A stretch of 64,000 nt of DNA from contig JAFKKH010000017.1 of assembly GCA_017305665.1 (NCBI GenBank), positions 124,001 through 188,000 of the forward strand, given 5' to 3'. Both the position numbers and the translations under genes were made by a program. The notes under the pieces are model-generated. The model worked only from the letters and a program-made list of their open reading frames with translations, was not told where the DNA came from and did no database searches. Of the stretch, positions 18,268 through 27,351 are shown in pieces (positions within the stretch are counted from its first letter, which is position 1; each line of letters opens with the position of its first letter). This stretch comes from Hyphomicrobiales bacterium (lineage in GTDB: Bacteria > Pseudomonadota > Alphaproteobacteria > Rhizobiales > Xanthobacteraceae).

Positions 18268-18340
18268 GCCGTTCGCAGTGGCAAAAAGGGCTCGCGCATG
18301 ACCGCTCGTTTCGGCGGCCATGCGAGCAACCGGATACACG

Positions 18341-18790
18341 ATGACGGCCCTGAAACCTGCGTCTGCGCAACAACCGACCGAGATCGAGGCACGCTGTGCC
18401 GCCACCGGCATGCGCATGACCGAACAGCGTCGCGTCATCGCGCGTGTGCTCGCCGAGGCGGAAGATCATCCCGACGTGGAAGAACTCTATCGCCGCTGCG
18501 TCGCCGTGGATGACAAGATTTCGATCTCGACGGTCTATCGTACAGTGAAGCTGTTCGAGGACGCCGGCATCATCGAGCGGCACGATTTTCGCGAAGGCCG
18601 CGCGCGCTACGAGCAGATGCGCGACAGCCATCACGATCATCTGATCAACCTCCGCGATGGCAAGGTGATCGAATTTACGTCGGATGAAATCGAGAAGCTG
18701 CAAGCCGAGGTCGCCCGCAAGCTCGGCTACAAGCTGGTCGATCACCGGCTCGAACTTTATTGCGTCCCGATGGACGACGACAAATCCTGA
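18341..18790 (+). CDS. fur: Fur family transcriptional regulator (Fur/Mur)
   Basis: The 149-aa product is a Fur-family metalloregulator. It has a winged helix (MRMTEQRRVIARVLAEAEDHPDVEELYRR...) at residues 20-80 and the metal-site motif HHDHLINLRDGKVIEF near residue 92, closest to Fur/Mur rather than Zur or PerR. In rhizobia this protein often responds to manganese as well as iron. I chose the ATG at 18341; the frame opens at 18320. It is distinct from Irr, which is also in this window (51052-51543). It sits after tsaB-rimI and overlaps the HAD gene by one base (TGATG). Confidence 0.9.
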   Translation: MTALKPASAQQPTEIEARCAATGMRMTEQRRVIARVLAEAEDHPDVEELYRRCVAVDDKISISTVYRTVKLFEDAGIIERHDFREGRARYEQMRDSHHDHLINLRDGKVIEFTSDEIEKLQAEVARKLGYKLVDHRLELYCVPMDDDKS

Positions 18791-19518
18791 TGGCATCGCT
18801 TCCTGATCCGCGAGACATGGGGCCCGGCCCCGACCTCGTCATTTTCGATTGCGACGGCGTGCTGGTCGACAGCGAGGTCATCTCGTGCAGCGTTCATGCC
18901 GAGGTGCTGACGCGCAACGGCTATCCGATCACGTCCGAGCAGGTGTTCGACCGCTTTCTTGGCCGCTCGGCGCGGCAGGCGATCATCGAGGTCGAGACCG
19001 AGCTTGGGCGCCGCCTGCCGGACGATTTCGACATGCAACTGAAGCGCCAGATCTTCAGCACTTTTCGTGAAAGCCTCACGCCGACGCCTCACATCCACGA
19101 AGCGCTGGCGGCGCTCGCGCAACCTGTTTGCGTGGCCTCGAGCGGATCGCACGAGCGCATGCGCATCAGCCTCGGCTGCACCGGCCTCTACGATCACTTC
19201 GCACCGAACATCTTTTCCTCGAGCGAAGTCCGTAACGGCAAACCGGCTCCCGATTTGTTTTTGTTCGCAGCCGAGCGCATGGGCATCGCGCCCACACGAT
19301 GCGTCGTCGTCGAGGACAGCGTGTCCGGCATTGCCGGCGGGATCGCGGCCGGAATGACCGTGCTTGGCTATTGCGGCGGCAGCCATTGTCGACCCGGTTA
19401 TGCCGACGTGCTGCGCCGCGCCGGCGCAACCGCCACGTTTTCCGACATGCGGCAGTTGCCGGGGCTGATCGCACTCGGGCCGGCGGCCACCATGCCGGAA
19501 TCCGCAGCGTCATCCTGA
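18790..19518 (+). CDS. HAD superfamily phosphatase (subfamily IA)
   Basis: The 242-aa protein has all HAD motifs: DCDGVLVDSE (motif I, nucleophile and acid Asp) near residue 22, SSGSHERMR (motif II, Ser) near residue 118, K in NGKPAPDLFLFAAERMG (motif III) near residue 150, and VVEDSVSGIAGGIAAGM (motif IV) near residue 175. A helical C1 cap lies between motifs I and II, making it a beta-phosphoglucomutase/phosphogluconate-phosphatase-like subfamily IA enzyme. The substrate is unknown. It is translationally coupled to fur. Confidence 0.9.
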   Translation: MASLPDPRDMGPGPDLVIFDCDGVLVDSEVISCSVHAEVLTRNGYPITSEQVFDRFLGRSARQAIIEVETELGRRLPDDFDMQLKRQIFSTFRESLTPTPHIHEALAALAQPVCVASSGSHERMRISLGCTGLYDHFAPNIFSSSEVRNGKPAPDLFLFAAERMGIAPTRCVVVEDSVSGIAGGIAAGMTVLGYCGGSHCRPGYADVLRRAGATATFSDMRQLPGLIALGPAATMPESAASS

Positions 19519-19661
19519 AATCGGGATGCATTCCGGGCAAGATTGGCGGATTCTGTGCTCCACAAAGCCCGGAACCGCCCTGCAAATACTGGATTTTCGC
19601 TCGGCCAGCCTATAATTGAGCAGCGTCAGCACGAGCTGCTTTTTCCCCGGCAACAGGTCCC

Positions 19662-21040
19662 ATGACACCGCCGCGCAAGCTGCATATCAGGTCCTACGGC
19701 TGTCAGATGAACGTCTACGATGCCCAGCGCATGGTGGACACGCTGGCGCCGGAAGGCTTTGTCGAGACCGCAAGTGTCGAGGGTGCGGACCTCGTCATCC
19801 TCAATACCTGTCACATCCGTGAAAAGGCGTCGGAGAAGGGGACGAAGCGGCCCGCGCTGGCCGCAAGATGGACATTGTCGTGGCAGGCTGCGTCGCGCAG
19901 GCCGAAGGCGACGAGATCATCCGCCGCGCGCCTGTCGTCGACGTCGTGGTCGGCCCGCAAAGCTATCACAACCTGCCCCACCTGCTGGCCCGCGCGAAGA
20001 CCGAGGGCCGCGCGCTCGACACCGAATTTCCGGTCGAGGACAAGTTCGGCTTTCTGCCGCAGCCGTCGCGGCAGGCCATCCGCGCCCGCGGCATTTCTGC
20101 TTTTGTCACCGTGCAGGAAGGCTGCGACAAGTTCTGCACGTTCTGCGTGGTGCCGTATACGCGCGGCGCCGAGGTGTCACGTCCCGTCGCGAAGATCGTC
20201 GAGGATGTGCAGCGGCTCGCTGACAACGGCGTGCGCGAGATCACCCTGATCGGACAGAACGTCAATGCCTATCATGGCGACGGTCCGGACGGACGACCCT
20301 GGCCGCTCGGCAAGCTGCTGCATCGCCTCGCCGAAATTCCGGACATCGTCCGGCTGCGCTACTCCACCAGCCACCCGCGCGATGTCGAAGATTCGCTCAT
20401 CGACGCGCACCGCGATCTCGATGCACTGATGCCGTTTGTGCACTTGCCGGTGCAGTCGGGCTCCGACCGCATTCTTGCCGCCATGAACCGCAAGCATACC
20501 GCTGACGATTACCGGCGCGTCGTCGACCGATTTCGTGCGGTCCGGCAAGATATTGCATTTTCATCGGATTTTATCGTGGGCTTCCCCGGCGAGACTGAGG
20601 AAGATTTTGCCGCGACCCTCGCGCTTGTCACGCAAATCGGATACGCTGGCGCGTATTCGTTCAAGTATTCGCCGCGGCCCGGAACGCCGGCAGCGGAGAT
20701 GCAGGAGACGGTGTCAACGGCCGACATGGACGCGCGACTGGAGCGGCTTCAAAATCTGATCGACAGCCAGCAATCCGCCTTTAACAAGGCGGCGATTGGC
20801 AAGACGGTCGATGTGCTGTTCGAGCGCGTCGCGCGCAATCCCGGCCAGATCGTCGGCCGCACTGCCTATCTTCAGCCCGCGCATGTGATGGCCTCCGAAG
20901 ACATTATCGGACAGGTGCTGCCGGTCGCCGTGGAAAGTCTCGAGCGCTACAGCCTGCTCGGCTCGCTTGTGGACGCGTCCGGGGCTCGATCACCTGCGAA
21001 TTCGCTGAAGGCATCTTCTCAAGCGGTTATGGGAGCCTGA
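19662..21040 (+). pseudogene. miaB: tRNA-2-methylthio-N6-dimethylallyladenosine synthase, frameshifted with internal deletion
   Basis: MiaB adds a methylthio group to i6A37 of tRNAs. Reading from 19662, the first frame gives the correct MiaB start ([13 protein letters not shown], then [14 protein letters not shown]) up to about 19840, where it leaves the family pattern. The rest of MiaB continues in another frame from about 19841 to 21040: [24 protein letters not shown], then the radical-[18 protein letters not shown], then a TRAM domain. Between SEK and DEAAR the family normally has about 12 residues (VYSELGR-like). Only two bases remain, which fits a net 34-nt loss. The N-terminal cluster cysteines are split across the break. 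The downstream part could start at 19868 (390 aa) but would lack two of three N-terminal Cys. A sequencing or assembly error is the main alternative. Confidence 0.88.
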
Positions 21041-21044
21041 ACCC

Positions 21045-22094
21045 TTGCCCAAGAGCGCATCGGATTCACCTTCACTCGCCCCCAGCCGGAAACTTGACAT
21101 GCAAGCCCCGCCCGAAACGCAAGTCGTCATCGACTTCGATGACAACCGCGCGGTGTCGGCGCTGGTCGGGCCTTATGGACAGAATCTCGCGCAGATCGAG
21201 CGGCGGCTCGGCATCGTCATCGACTCCCGCGGCAATCACATCACCATCGCCGGATCGCGCGATGGCTGCGACGCGGGACGACGGGTGCTAGAAACGCTTT
21301 ATACCCAGGCGGTGCAGGGCCACGATCTCTCGCAAGGCGAAGTCGAAGGCGCGATCCGCGCCGTGATCGCGCAGGGCTCGCTGTTCGAATACGACCCCAA
21401 GGCCCCGCGCTCGACCTTCGAGGCCATCAATCTGCGCAAGCGCCCCGTGCGCGCCCGCACCGCCGCACAGGATCTCTACATCCGCGCCTTGAAGCGTCAT
21501 GAACTGGTGTTCGGCATCGGCCCCGCCGGCACCGGCAAGACCTGGCTCGCGGTCGCGCAGGCCGCGCAACTGTTCGAACGAAAGGAAGTCGATCGGATCA
21601 TCCTGACGCGGCCCGCGGTCGAGGCCGGCGAGCGGCTGGGCTTTCTGCCGGGCGATCTCCGCGAAAAGGTCGATCCCTATCTGCGCCCGATCTACGACGC
21701 GCTCTACGATCTGATGGACTCCCGCATCGTCGAACGCGCATTGCAAAGCGGCGAAATCGAAATCGCGCCGCTCGCCTTCATGCGCGGCCGCACGCTGACC
21801 AATGCCGCCATTATCCTGGACGAGGCGCAGAACACGACGTCGATGCAGATGAAGATGTTCCTGACGCGGCTCGGCGAGAACAGCCGCATGATCGTCACCG
21901 GCGATCCCTCGCAGGTCGATCTTCCAAACGGCCTACCGTCCGGACTTGCGGAGGCGACGCGGCTGCTCGACGGCATCGAAGGCGTAGCGCAGGTGAAATT
22001 CACGGCCGAGGACGTGATCCGGCATGAGCTCGTGGCGCGAATCGTCGCCGCCTATGAGGGATCGCCGCAACGCGCGCCAACCGGCAAGCCCTGA
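21045..22094 (+). CDS. PhoH family protein (PhoH-like ATPase)
   Basis: The 349-aa protein has an N-terminal KH-like segment (residues 25-100) and a P-loop ATPase domain with Walker [12 protein letters not shown] near residue 163, Walker B IILDEAQN near residue 259, and the sensor-like [13 protein letters not shown] near residue 285. PhoH proteins are predicted RNA-associated ATPases and sit before ybeY in most proteobacteria, suggesting a role in rRNA or ribosome maturation. The frame starts with TTG at 21045, 5 nt after the miaB stop; an ATG at 21099 is the alternative start. Confidence 0.92.
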   Translation: MPKSASDSPSLAPSRKLDMQAPPETQVVIDFDDNRAVSALVGPYGQNLAQIERRLGIVIDSRGNHITIAGSRDGCDAGRRVLETLYTQAVQGHDLSQGEVEGAIRAVIAQGSLFEYDPKAPRSTFEAINLRKRPVRARTAAQDLYIRALKRHELVFGIGPAGTGKTWLAVAQAAQLFERKEVDRIILTRPAVEAGERLGFLPGDLREKVDPYLRPIYDALYDLMDSRIVERALQSGEIEIAPLAFMRGRTLTNAAIILDEAQNTTSMQMKMFLTRLGENSRMIVTGDPSQVDLPNGLPSGLAEATRLLDGIEGVAQVKFTAEDVIRHELVARIVAAYEGSPQRAPTGKP

Positions 22095-22675
22095 TGTCCG
22101 ATGGGAGCGTTGCGGACGGCCTGCCTCCACGCCGAGGCCCTGCCGGCGAGAGAAATTCTGGAACGATGATCTACTCTGCTTCACCTGCAACCGAAATTCT
22201 GGTCGTCGCCGACTGCTGGCGTGCGGAGACGAATGCGGAGCCCGTCATCCTTCGGGCACTGGAGACTGCAGCCGGGATGATCGACGCCGACACCGGCGAC
22301 GCCGAACTCGCGATCATGCTAACCGACGATGCCGGCATTCGCACGCTGAACGCCAACTGGCGCGGCATCGACAAGCCGACCAACGTATTGTCCTTCCCGG
22401 CCCTGCAGCCGACCGGCACGCCGGCGCCCGGCGATGCGCCGCGCATGTTGGGCGACATTGCGATCGCCTATGAGACCCTGCGCCGCGAGGCCGAGGACGA
22501 GCATAAGCCTTTCGATCACCATCTCAGCCATCTCGCCATTCATGGCTTCCTGCATCTCGTCGGCTATGATCACGAGACCGATCAAGACGCCGAGGAGATG
22601 GAGGGCCTCGAACGCAAAATTCTGGCGGAGCTCGGCATTCCCGATCCCTACGCGCCGCACGAACGGGAGAGCTGA
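22094..22675 (+). CDS. ybeY: endoribonuclease YbeY (rRNA maturation)
   Basis: YbeY is a zinc endoribonuclease needed for 16S rRNA 3-prime processing and ribosome quality control. The signature HGFLHLVGYDH near residues 151-161 supplies the three zinc-binding histidines, and NWRGIDKPTNVLSFP is the other conserved block. From 22094 the protein is 193 aa; a start at 22166 (MIYSASP) would give 169 aa, closer to the family norm. The stop is followed at once by the GTG of the CBS-domain gene, the classical phoH-ybeY-CBS-lnt operon order. Confidence 0.95.
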   Translation: MSDGSVADGLPPRRGPAGERNSGTMIYSASPATEILVVADCWRAETNAEPVILRALETAAGMIDADTGDAELAIMLTDDAGIRTLNANWRGIDKPTNVLSFPALQPTGTPAPGDAPRMLGDIAIAYETLRREAEDEHKPFDHHLSHLAIHGFLHLVGYDHETDQDAEEMEGLERKILAELGIPDPYAPHERES

Positions 22676-23791
22676 GTGCCGGATCAGGATCAAGGCGACA
22701 ATCCCGCGCCGATTCGCAACCTGCCGGTCCCGGTACGCGAGGCCGAGGTGATACGGCCGACCTCCGAACGCTGGCTGGTGCGGGCGATCCGCTCGCTGTT
22801 CGGCTGGAAGGCGGGATCGGTGCGCGCCGATCTTCAAGTCGTGCTCGATGCCTCGACACCGGACGAAACGAGTTTCACCGCGGTCGAGCGCACCATGCTG
22901 CGCAACATTCTCGGCCTGCACGAACGGCGCATCGCCGACGTTATGGTGCATCGCGCCGATATCGTTGCCGTCAAGCGCGACATTCCCCTCGGAGAGCTGA
23001 TCAACATCTTCGAGAGCGCCGCACATTCACGTCTCGTGGTGTATGACGAGACCCTCGACGAGCCCGAAGGCATCGTGCACATCCGAGACCTCTTGGCCTT
23101 CATGGCCTACAAGGCACGCACGGCACCGCCGTCGAAGGCGAAGCGCAAGAAGCCGTTACCCGCTGGCCTCGACCTGCGCGCAATCGATCTGGCGTTGCCG
23201 TTGCACGACGCCAATATCATCCGCAAGCTGCTCTACGTACCGCCATCGATGCCGGCGATCGACCTGCTGGCGCAGATGCAGGCCAGTCGCCTCCATTTGG
23301 CGCTGGTGGTCGATGAATACGGCGGCACCGATGGCCTAGTGTCGATCGAGGATATCGTCGAGCAGATCGTCGGCGAAATCGACGATGAACACGACAGCGA
23401 CGAACCGCCCTCCATCGTACGGACGGCCGACAACTCCTTCATCGCCGACGCGCGCGCCAGCCTCGAGGATGTCCGCACCATGATCGGCGATGACTTTGTG
23501 ACCGGTGAGGCCGGCGAGGAAGTCGACACCCTCGGCGGCTACCTTGTCACCCATGTCGGCCGCCTTCCGGTCCGCGGCGAGGTCATCTCGGGACCGGGCC
23601 CGTACGAGATCGAAGTGCTCGATGCCGACCCGCGCCGCGTCAAGCGGCTCCGGATCGGTCTCCGCAAGGAGCGTCCCGCGGCGCGCCAGCGCGATGCCCG
23701 CCGGCGCGATGCAGCAGCGGACACGGGTGCCCAGCCGCCGAACGATATAGCCCCGCCTTCATCGCCCGGCGACGGAGGCGAAACGCAGTGA
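22676..23791 (+). CDS. CBS-domain hemolysin-type protein (CorC/TlyC family)
   Basis: The 371-aa product has two CBS repeats (about residues 85-150 and 160-220, with VMVHRADIVAVKRDIPLGE and VVDEYGGTDGLVSIEDIVEQIVGEI) followed by a CorC_HlyC domain (about 245-330, DDFVTGEAGEEVDTLGGYLVTHVGRLP). It lacks the membrane CNNM domain, so it is the cytosolic CorC-type form, linked to magnesium/cobalt homeostasis in enterobacteria. The start is GTG directly after the ybeY stop. The C-terminal tail is basic and low-complexity. Confidence 0.9.
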   Translation: MPDQDQGDNPAPIRNLPVPVREAEVIRPTSERWLVRAIRSLFGWKAGSVRADLQVVLDASTPDETSFTAVERTMLRNILGLHERRIADVMVHRADIVAVKRDIPLGELINIFESAAHSRLVVYDETLDEPEGIVHIRDLLAFMAYKARTAPPSKAKRKKPLPAGLDLRAIDLALPLHDANIIRKLLYVPPSMPAIDLLAQMQASRLHLALVVDEYGGTDGLVSIEDIVEQIVGEIDDEHDSDEPPSIVRTADNSFIADARASLEDVRTMIGDDFVTGEAGEEVDTLGGYLVTHVGRLPVRGEVISGPGPYEIEVLDADPRRVKRLRIGLRKERPAARQRDARRRDAAADTGAQPPNDIAPPSSPGDGGETQ

Positions 23792-25386
23792 GCATCATGA
23801 GCAGCTTCAGGACGGCAGGCCTCGCCGTCATCCTATCATGGGGCTGGAAGCGCGCGTTGATTGCGCTCCTCGCCGGCGCCGCGTCATCGCTCGCGATGGC
23901 GCCGTTCAATGCCTGGCCGGTTCTCTTCGTCACCTTCCCGATCGCGATCTGGCTGATCGACGGCGCGGGTGCCGGGCGACTCGGCGGCGTACCCGCAGCC
24001 GCGCTCACAGGGTGGCTGTTCGGCTTCGGCTATTTCGTTCCGGGTCTCTACTGGATCGGCAACGCCTTCCTGGTCGATGCGCAAACCTTCGCCTGGCTGA
24101 TGCCCTTCGCCGTCATCGGCCTGCCCGCATACCTCGCGCTGTTCACTGCGTTCGGCTTCGCCCTGGCGCGGGTGATCTGGACCAAGGACGCATCGCGCAT
24201 TCTGGCGCTGGCCGCAGCGTTGACTCTTGCGGAGTGGCTGCGGGGTCATATCCTGACCGGATTCCCGTGGAATGCGTTCGGCTACGCGCTGACCGAACCT
24301 CTGGCGCTGGCACAAACCGCGTCGCTGATCGGACTGTGGGGTCTGACCTTCCTCAGCGTCGCGATCTTCGCAAGCCCGGCGACGCTGATCGATGGGCGCA
24401 ACCGGAATCGTCGGCCATGGCTGGCTCCGGCCGCGGCACTCGGTCTGCTCATCGCCATGGGTGTCTATGGCGTGGTCCGGCTATCGCTTCATCCGACCGA
24501 ATTCGTCGACAAGGTCAAACTGCGCATCATGCAGCCGAACCTGCAGCAGGATGTGAAATTCAACTATTCGGCGAAGGCGGCGGTGATGCAGAAATATCTG
24601 TCGCTCTCCGATCGGTCCACTGGGCCGCAATCGACCGGCGTGCGCGATGCCACCATCCTGATCTGGCCGGAGTCGGCGTTTCCGTTTTTCCTCGCCCGTG
24701 AAGCCGACGCCATGGCGCAGATCGCCGACCTGCTGCCGAAGGGCACGATCCTGATCACCGGCTCGGTCCGTGCGCCCGACCTGCCGCCGGGCACCCGGAT
24801 CACCCGTGCCTATAACTCGATCTATGTGATCGACCATGACGGCAGCATCCTGTCGATCTATGACAAGCTGCATCTGGTGCCGTTCGGCGAATTTCTGCCG
24901 TTCCAGAGCCTGATGGAAAAGCTCGGCTTCGTTCAACTCACCAAGGTTCAGGGCGGCTTTATTCCGGGGACCCGGCGAAAAACAATCGCGTTGCCGAACG
25001 CACCGCGCGTGCTGCCGCTGATCTGCTATGAAGCGATCTTTCCGGGCGACATCGAAACCCGCGGCGACCGTCCGGGCTGGATCGTCAACCTCACCAATGA
25101 CGGCTGGTTCGGGATCAGCACAGGTCCGCATCAGCATCTTCAGCAAGCACGACTGCGTGCGATCGAGGAAGGGCTGCCCCTCGTGCGCGCGGCGAACACC
25201 GGTATTTCGGTGGTCGTCGATTCCGTAGGGCGTATTGTCGCACAACTCGACCTTGGCCTCGAAGGTGTGCTCGACTCTCGTCTGCCGTCCGCAATTCCGC
25301 CGACGCCCTATGCACGGGCGGGCGATATTCCCGCCGCAATCATGGCGGCATTCGCCTTTATTTTCGTGATCCGGCGACGGCGCTGA
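23788..25386 (+). CDS. lnt: apolipoprotein N-acyltransferase
   Basis: Lnt adds the third acyl chain to lipoproteins in the inner membrane. The 532-aa product has about seven hydrophobic segments in the first 240 residues, then a periplasmic nitrilase-type domain with the catalytic Glu in IWPESAFPFFLA (near residue 291), Lys in YDKLHLVPFGEFLP (near residue 356) and Cys in PLICYEAIFPGD (near residue 414). The GTG at 23788 overlaps the previous stop (GTGA); an ATG at 23797 is also possible. It closes the phoH-ybeY-CBS-lnt operon. Confidence 0.95.
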   Translation: MSIMSSFRTAGLAVILSWGWKRALIALLAGAASSLAMAPFNAWPVLFVTFPIAIWLIDGAGAGRLGGVPAAALTGWLFGFGYFVPGLYWIGNAFLVDAQTFAWLMPFAVIGLPAYLALFTAFGFALARVIWTKDASRILALAAALTLAEWLRGHILTGFPWNAFGYALTEPLALAQTASLIGLWGLTFLSVAIFASPATLIDGRNRNRRPWLAPAAALGLLIAMGVYGVVRLSLHPTEFVDKVKLRIMQPNLQQDVKFNYSAKAAVMQKYLSLSDRSTGPQSTGVRDATILIWPESAFPFFLAREADAMAQIADLLPKGTILITGSVRAPDLPPGTRITRAYNSIYVIDHDGSILSIYDKLHLVPFGEFLPFQSLMEKLGFVQLTKVQGGFIPGTRRKTIALPNAPRVLPLICYEAIFPGDIETRGDRPGWIVNLTNDGWFGISTGPHQHLQQARLRAIEEGLPLVRAANTGISVVVDSVGRIVAQLDLGLEGVLDSRLPSAIPPTPYARAGDIPAAIMAAFAFIFVIRRRR

Positions 25387-25447
25387 ACCAGATCGCGACG
25401 GCGTACATATAGAGCTGTCCGGGCGGCGTCGCCTTTACAGCGCCTTT

Positions 25448-25507
25448 ATTCGCACGCCCGATATAATTCGTGTAACAATTCGCACGACTGGTATAATGCG
25501 CCGCTTG
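25448..25507 (+). repeat. 30-bp tandem repeat, each unit carrying TATAAT
   Basis: ATTCGCACG at 25448 recurs at 25478, exactly 30 bp on. Both units place TATAAT 14 bp inside (25462-25467 and 25492-25497). The repeat lies between lnt and the XRE regulator gene. The TATAAT boxes could be -10 elements, but neither has a convincing -35 at 16-18 bp. A TTGACC at 25555-25560 nearer the regulator is a third promoter candidate. Confidence 0.5.
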
Positions 25508-25617
25508 GACGGCTCGAATTAACCTCGATTCTTCATCACGCAATTGAGCTGAATTTGACCATCTGAGACCCGAGAGCGTATCTCATGGCACGCCGCCAAT
25601 CCGAGGAGACCACCACG

Positions 25618-26037
25618 ATGTCGACCAAAGCGCCCAATCCTGTTGACAAGTATGTCGGCAGCCGTGTGCGCATGCGCCGCATCATGCTCGGCATGAGTCA
25701 GGAAAAACTCGGAGAGGCTCTGGGACTGACCTTCCAGCAGGTGCAAAAATACGAAAAGGGCACCAATCGCGTCGGCGCCAGCCGCATTCAGCAGATCGCC
25801 GAGATTTTGCAGGTCCCCGTATCGTTTCTGTTCGAAGGTGGACCGGGCGGCGGCATCGCTAAGATCGACGGCATGAGCGAAGCCCCCTCCCCGGCCTACG
25901 TCTCCGACTTTCTGGCAACGTCCGAGGGCCTGGCACTAACCCGCGCATTTACCCGCATCACCGACGCCAAACTTCGCCGCAGCATCGTCGACATGGTCGA
26001 GCAGATCGCCGCTCGCGAGCCGCCCGACCACCGCTAA
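25618..26037 (+). CDS. XRE-family helix-turn-helix regulator (PraR/PhrR-like)
   Basis: This 139-aa protein has a Cro/C1-type HTH at residues 13-68 (SRVRMRRIMLGMSQEKLGEA, then TFQQVQKYEKGTNRVGASRIQQIAEIL, then VPVSFLFEG), closely like rhizobial PhrR/PraR, which govern acid response, quorum sensing and surface attachment genes. The ATG at 25618 is preferred because GAGGAGA precedes it; an in-frame ATG at 25585 lies outside the family N-terminus. In many Rhizobiales this gene lies between lnt and metK. Here an M20 peptidase follows instead. Confidence 0.85.
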   Translation: MSTKAPNPVDKYVGSRVRMRRIMLGMSQEKLGEALGLTFQQVQKYEKGTNRVGASRIQQIAEILQVPVSFLFEGGPGGGIAKIDGMSEAPSPAYVSDFLATSEGLALTRAFTRITDAKLRRSIVDMVEQIAAREPPDHR

Positions 26038-26208
26038 ACGACCGGCAAGCTCCGCCGAGGCGGTCCGTCACGCGCCGTTCCGCTACCTCGCCTCCAGTTC
26101 ATCCATGTGAATTGATTCGCGCTGGCTTGATCCCGGCCTCAAACCGGTATCCAGTCCGCTCGACCGGCGTTTCCGGTTTCCTGCTCATCGAACAGAAGAA
26201 CCGATGCC

Positions 26209-27351
26209 ATGAGTGACATGCCGACTGAGACCTCCGACTCCTTCGATTGCGCGGACCTTCTCGAAGGCATCCGGCGCTGGGTGGAAATCGAAACGCCGAC
26301 CGACGTGCCGGAGCAGGTCAACAAGCTCGTGACTGTCGTGGCGGACGGCTATCGCGGCCTGCCGGTATCGCTGGAGCGCGTTCCCGGTAAGGACGGGCGC
26401 GGCGATCATCTCGTGGTCCGCTCGAACTGGGGACAGGATGCACCGGGCATTCTGGTCCTCAGCCATCTCGACACCGTTCACCCCATGGGGTTCATCACGC
26501 GGCTGCCGTTCAGGATCGAAGGCGACAGCGCGTTCGGCCCCGGCATCTACGACATGAAAGGCGGCGCCTATATCGCCTTCCGAGCCTTCCAGCAGATCTG
26601 CGCTGCCCCGAACCATTCGCCGCTCGGCATCACACACCTCTACGTCTCCGACGAGGAGATCGGCAGTCCGACCTCGCGCGCGCTGATCGAAGCCGAAGGA
26701 CGCAAAGCCAAATATGTGCTGGTGACCGAACCCGCGCGCGATGGCGGCATGGTCGTCACCGGGCGCAAGGGCGTTGCGCGCTTCGAAGTATTCATCAAGG
26801 GCGTGCCTGCGCACGCCGGATCGCGGCCGCAGGACGGACGCAGCGCGATCCGCGAACTCGGCAACGTCATCCAGACGCTGGAGGCGATGAACGATGCCAA
26901 GCGTGGCGTCACTGTGAATGTCGGCGTGGTCCGAGGCGGCACCAAGCCGAACGTGATTCCGGAGGAGGCTTACGCAGAAGTCGACATGCGCGTGCCGACG
27001 CTGGCCGATGCCGACGAACTCGTTCCGAAAATCCTCGGCCTTACCTCGAAGACCGAAGGTGTGACCGTGAAGGTGATCGGCGAACTCAACCGGCCGCCTT
27101 ACGAAAAGCGCAACGCCGGTGCGGCGCTGTTCGAGCATGCCAAGACGCTCGCCGCCGAGATTGGATTCGATCTGATCGATACCTCGACCGGCGGCGGCTC
27201 CGACGGAAATTTCACCGCGCCGCATACGGCGACGCTCGATGGCCTTGGCGTCGACGGCCTCGGAGCGCACACCCACTACGAGCAACTGTTCGTATCCTCG
27301 ATCGTGCCACGGGCGCGACTGCTGCATCGTCTTTATCAAACGCTGCGATGA
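26209..27351 (+). CDS. M20 family metallopeptidase (glutamate carboxypeptidase-like)
   Basis: The 380-aa product is a two-zinc M20 peptidase of the CPG2/ArgE group. Visible metal and catalytic blocks are LVLSHLDTVHP (His, catalytic Asp) near residue 83, GPGIYDMKGG (bridging Asp) near residue 109, YVSDEEIGS (general base Glu) near residue 145, and GLGAHTHYEQLF (His) near residue 350. A dimerisation domain lies between about residues 180 and 295. It cleaves a C-terminal glutamate, an acyl group or a similar group from small substrates. It overlaps trmB by 4 nt (ATGA), so both are translated together. The position between a PhrR-like gene and trmB is one I associate with metK in related genomes. 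Confidence 0.88.
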   Translation: MSDMPTETSDSFDCADLLEGIRRWVEIETPTDVPEQVNKLVTVVADGYRGLPVSLERVPGKDGRGDHLVVRSNWGQDAPGILVLSHLDTVHPMGFITRLPFRIEGDSAFGPGIYDMKGGAYIAFRAFQQICAAPNHSPLGITHLYVSDEEIGSPTSRALIEAEGRKAKYVLVTEPARDGGMVVTGRKGVARFEVFIKGVPAHAGSRPQDGRSAIRELGNVIQTLEAMNDAKRGVTVNVGVVRGGTKPNVIPEEAYAEVDMRVPTLADADELVPKILGLTSKTEGVTVKVIGELNRPPYEKRNAGAALFEHAKTLAAEIGFDLIDTSTGGGSDGNFTAPHTATLDGLGVDGLGAHTHYEQLFVSSIVPRARLLHRLYQTLR

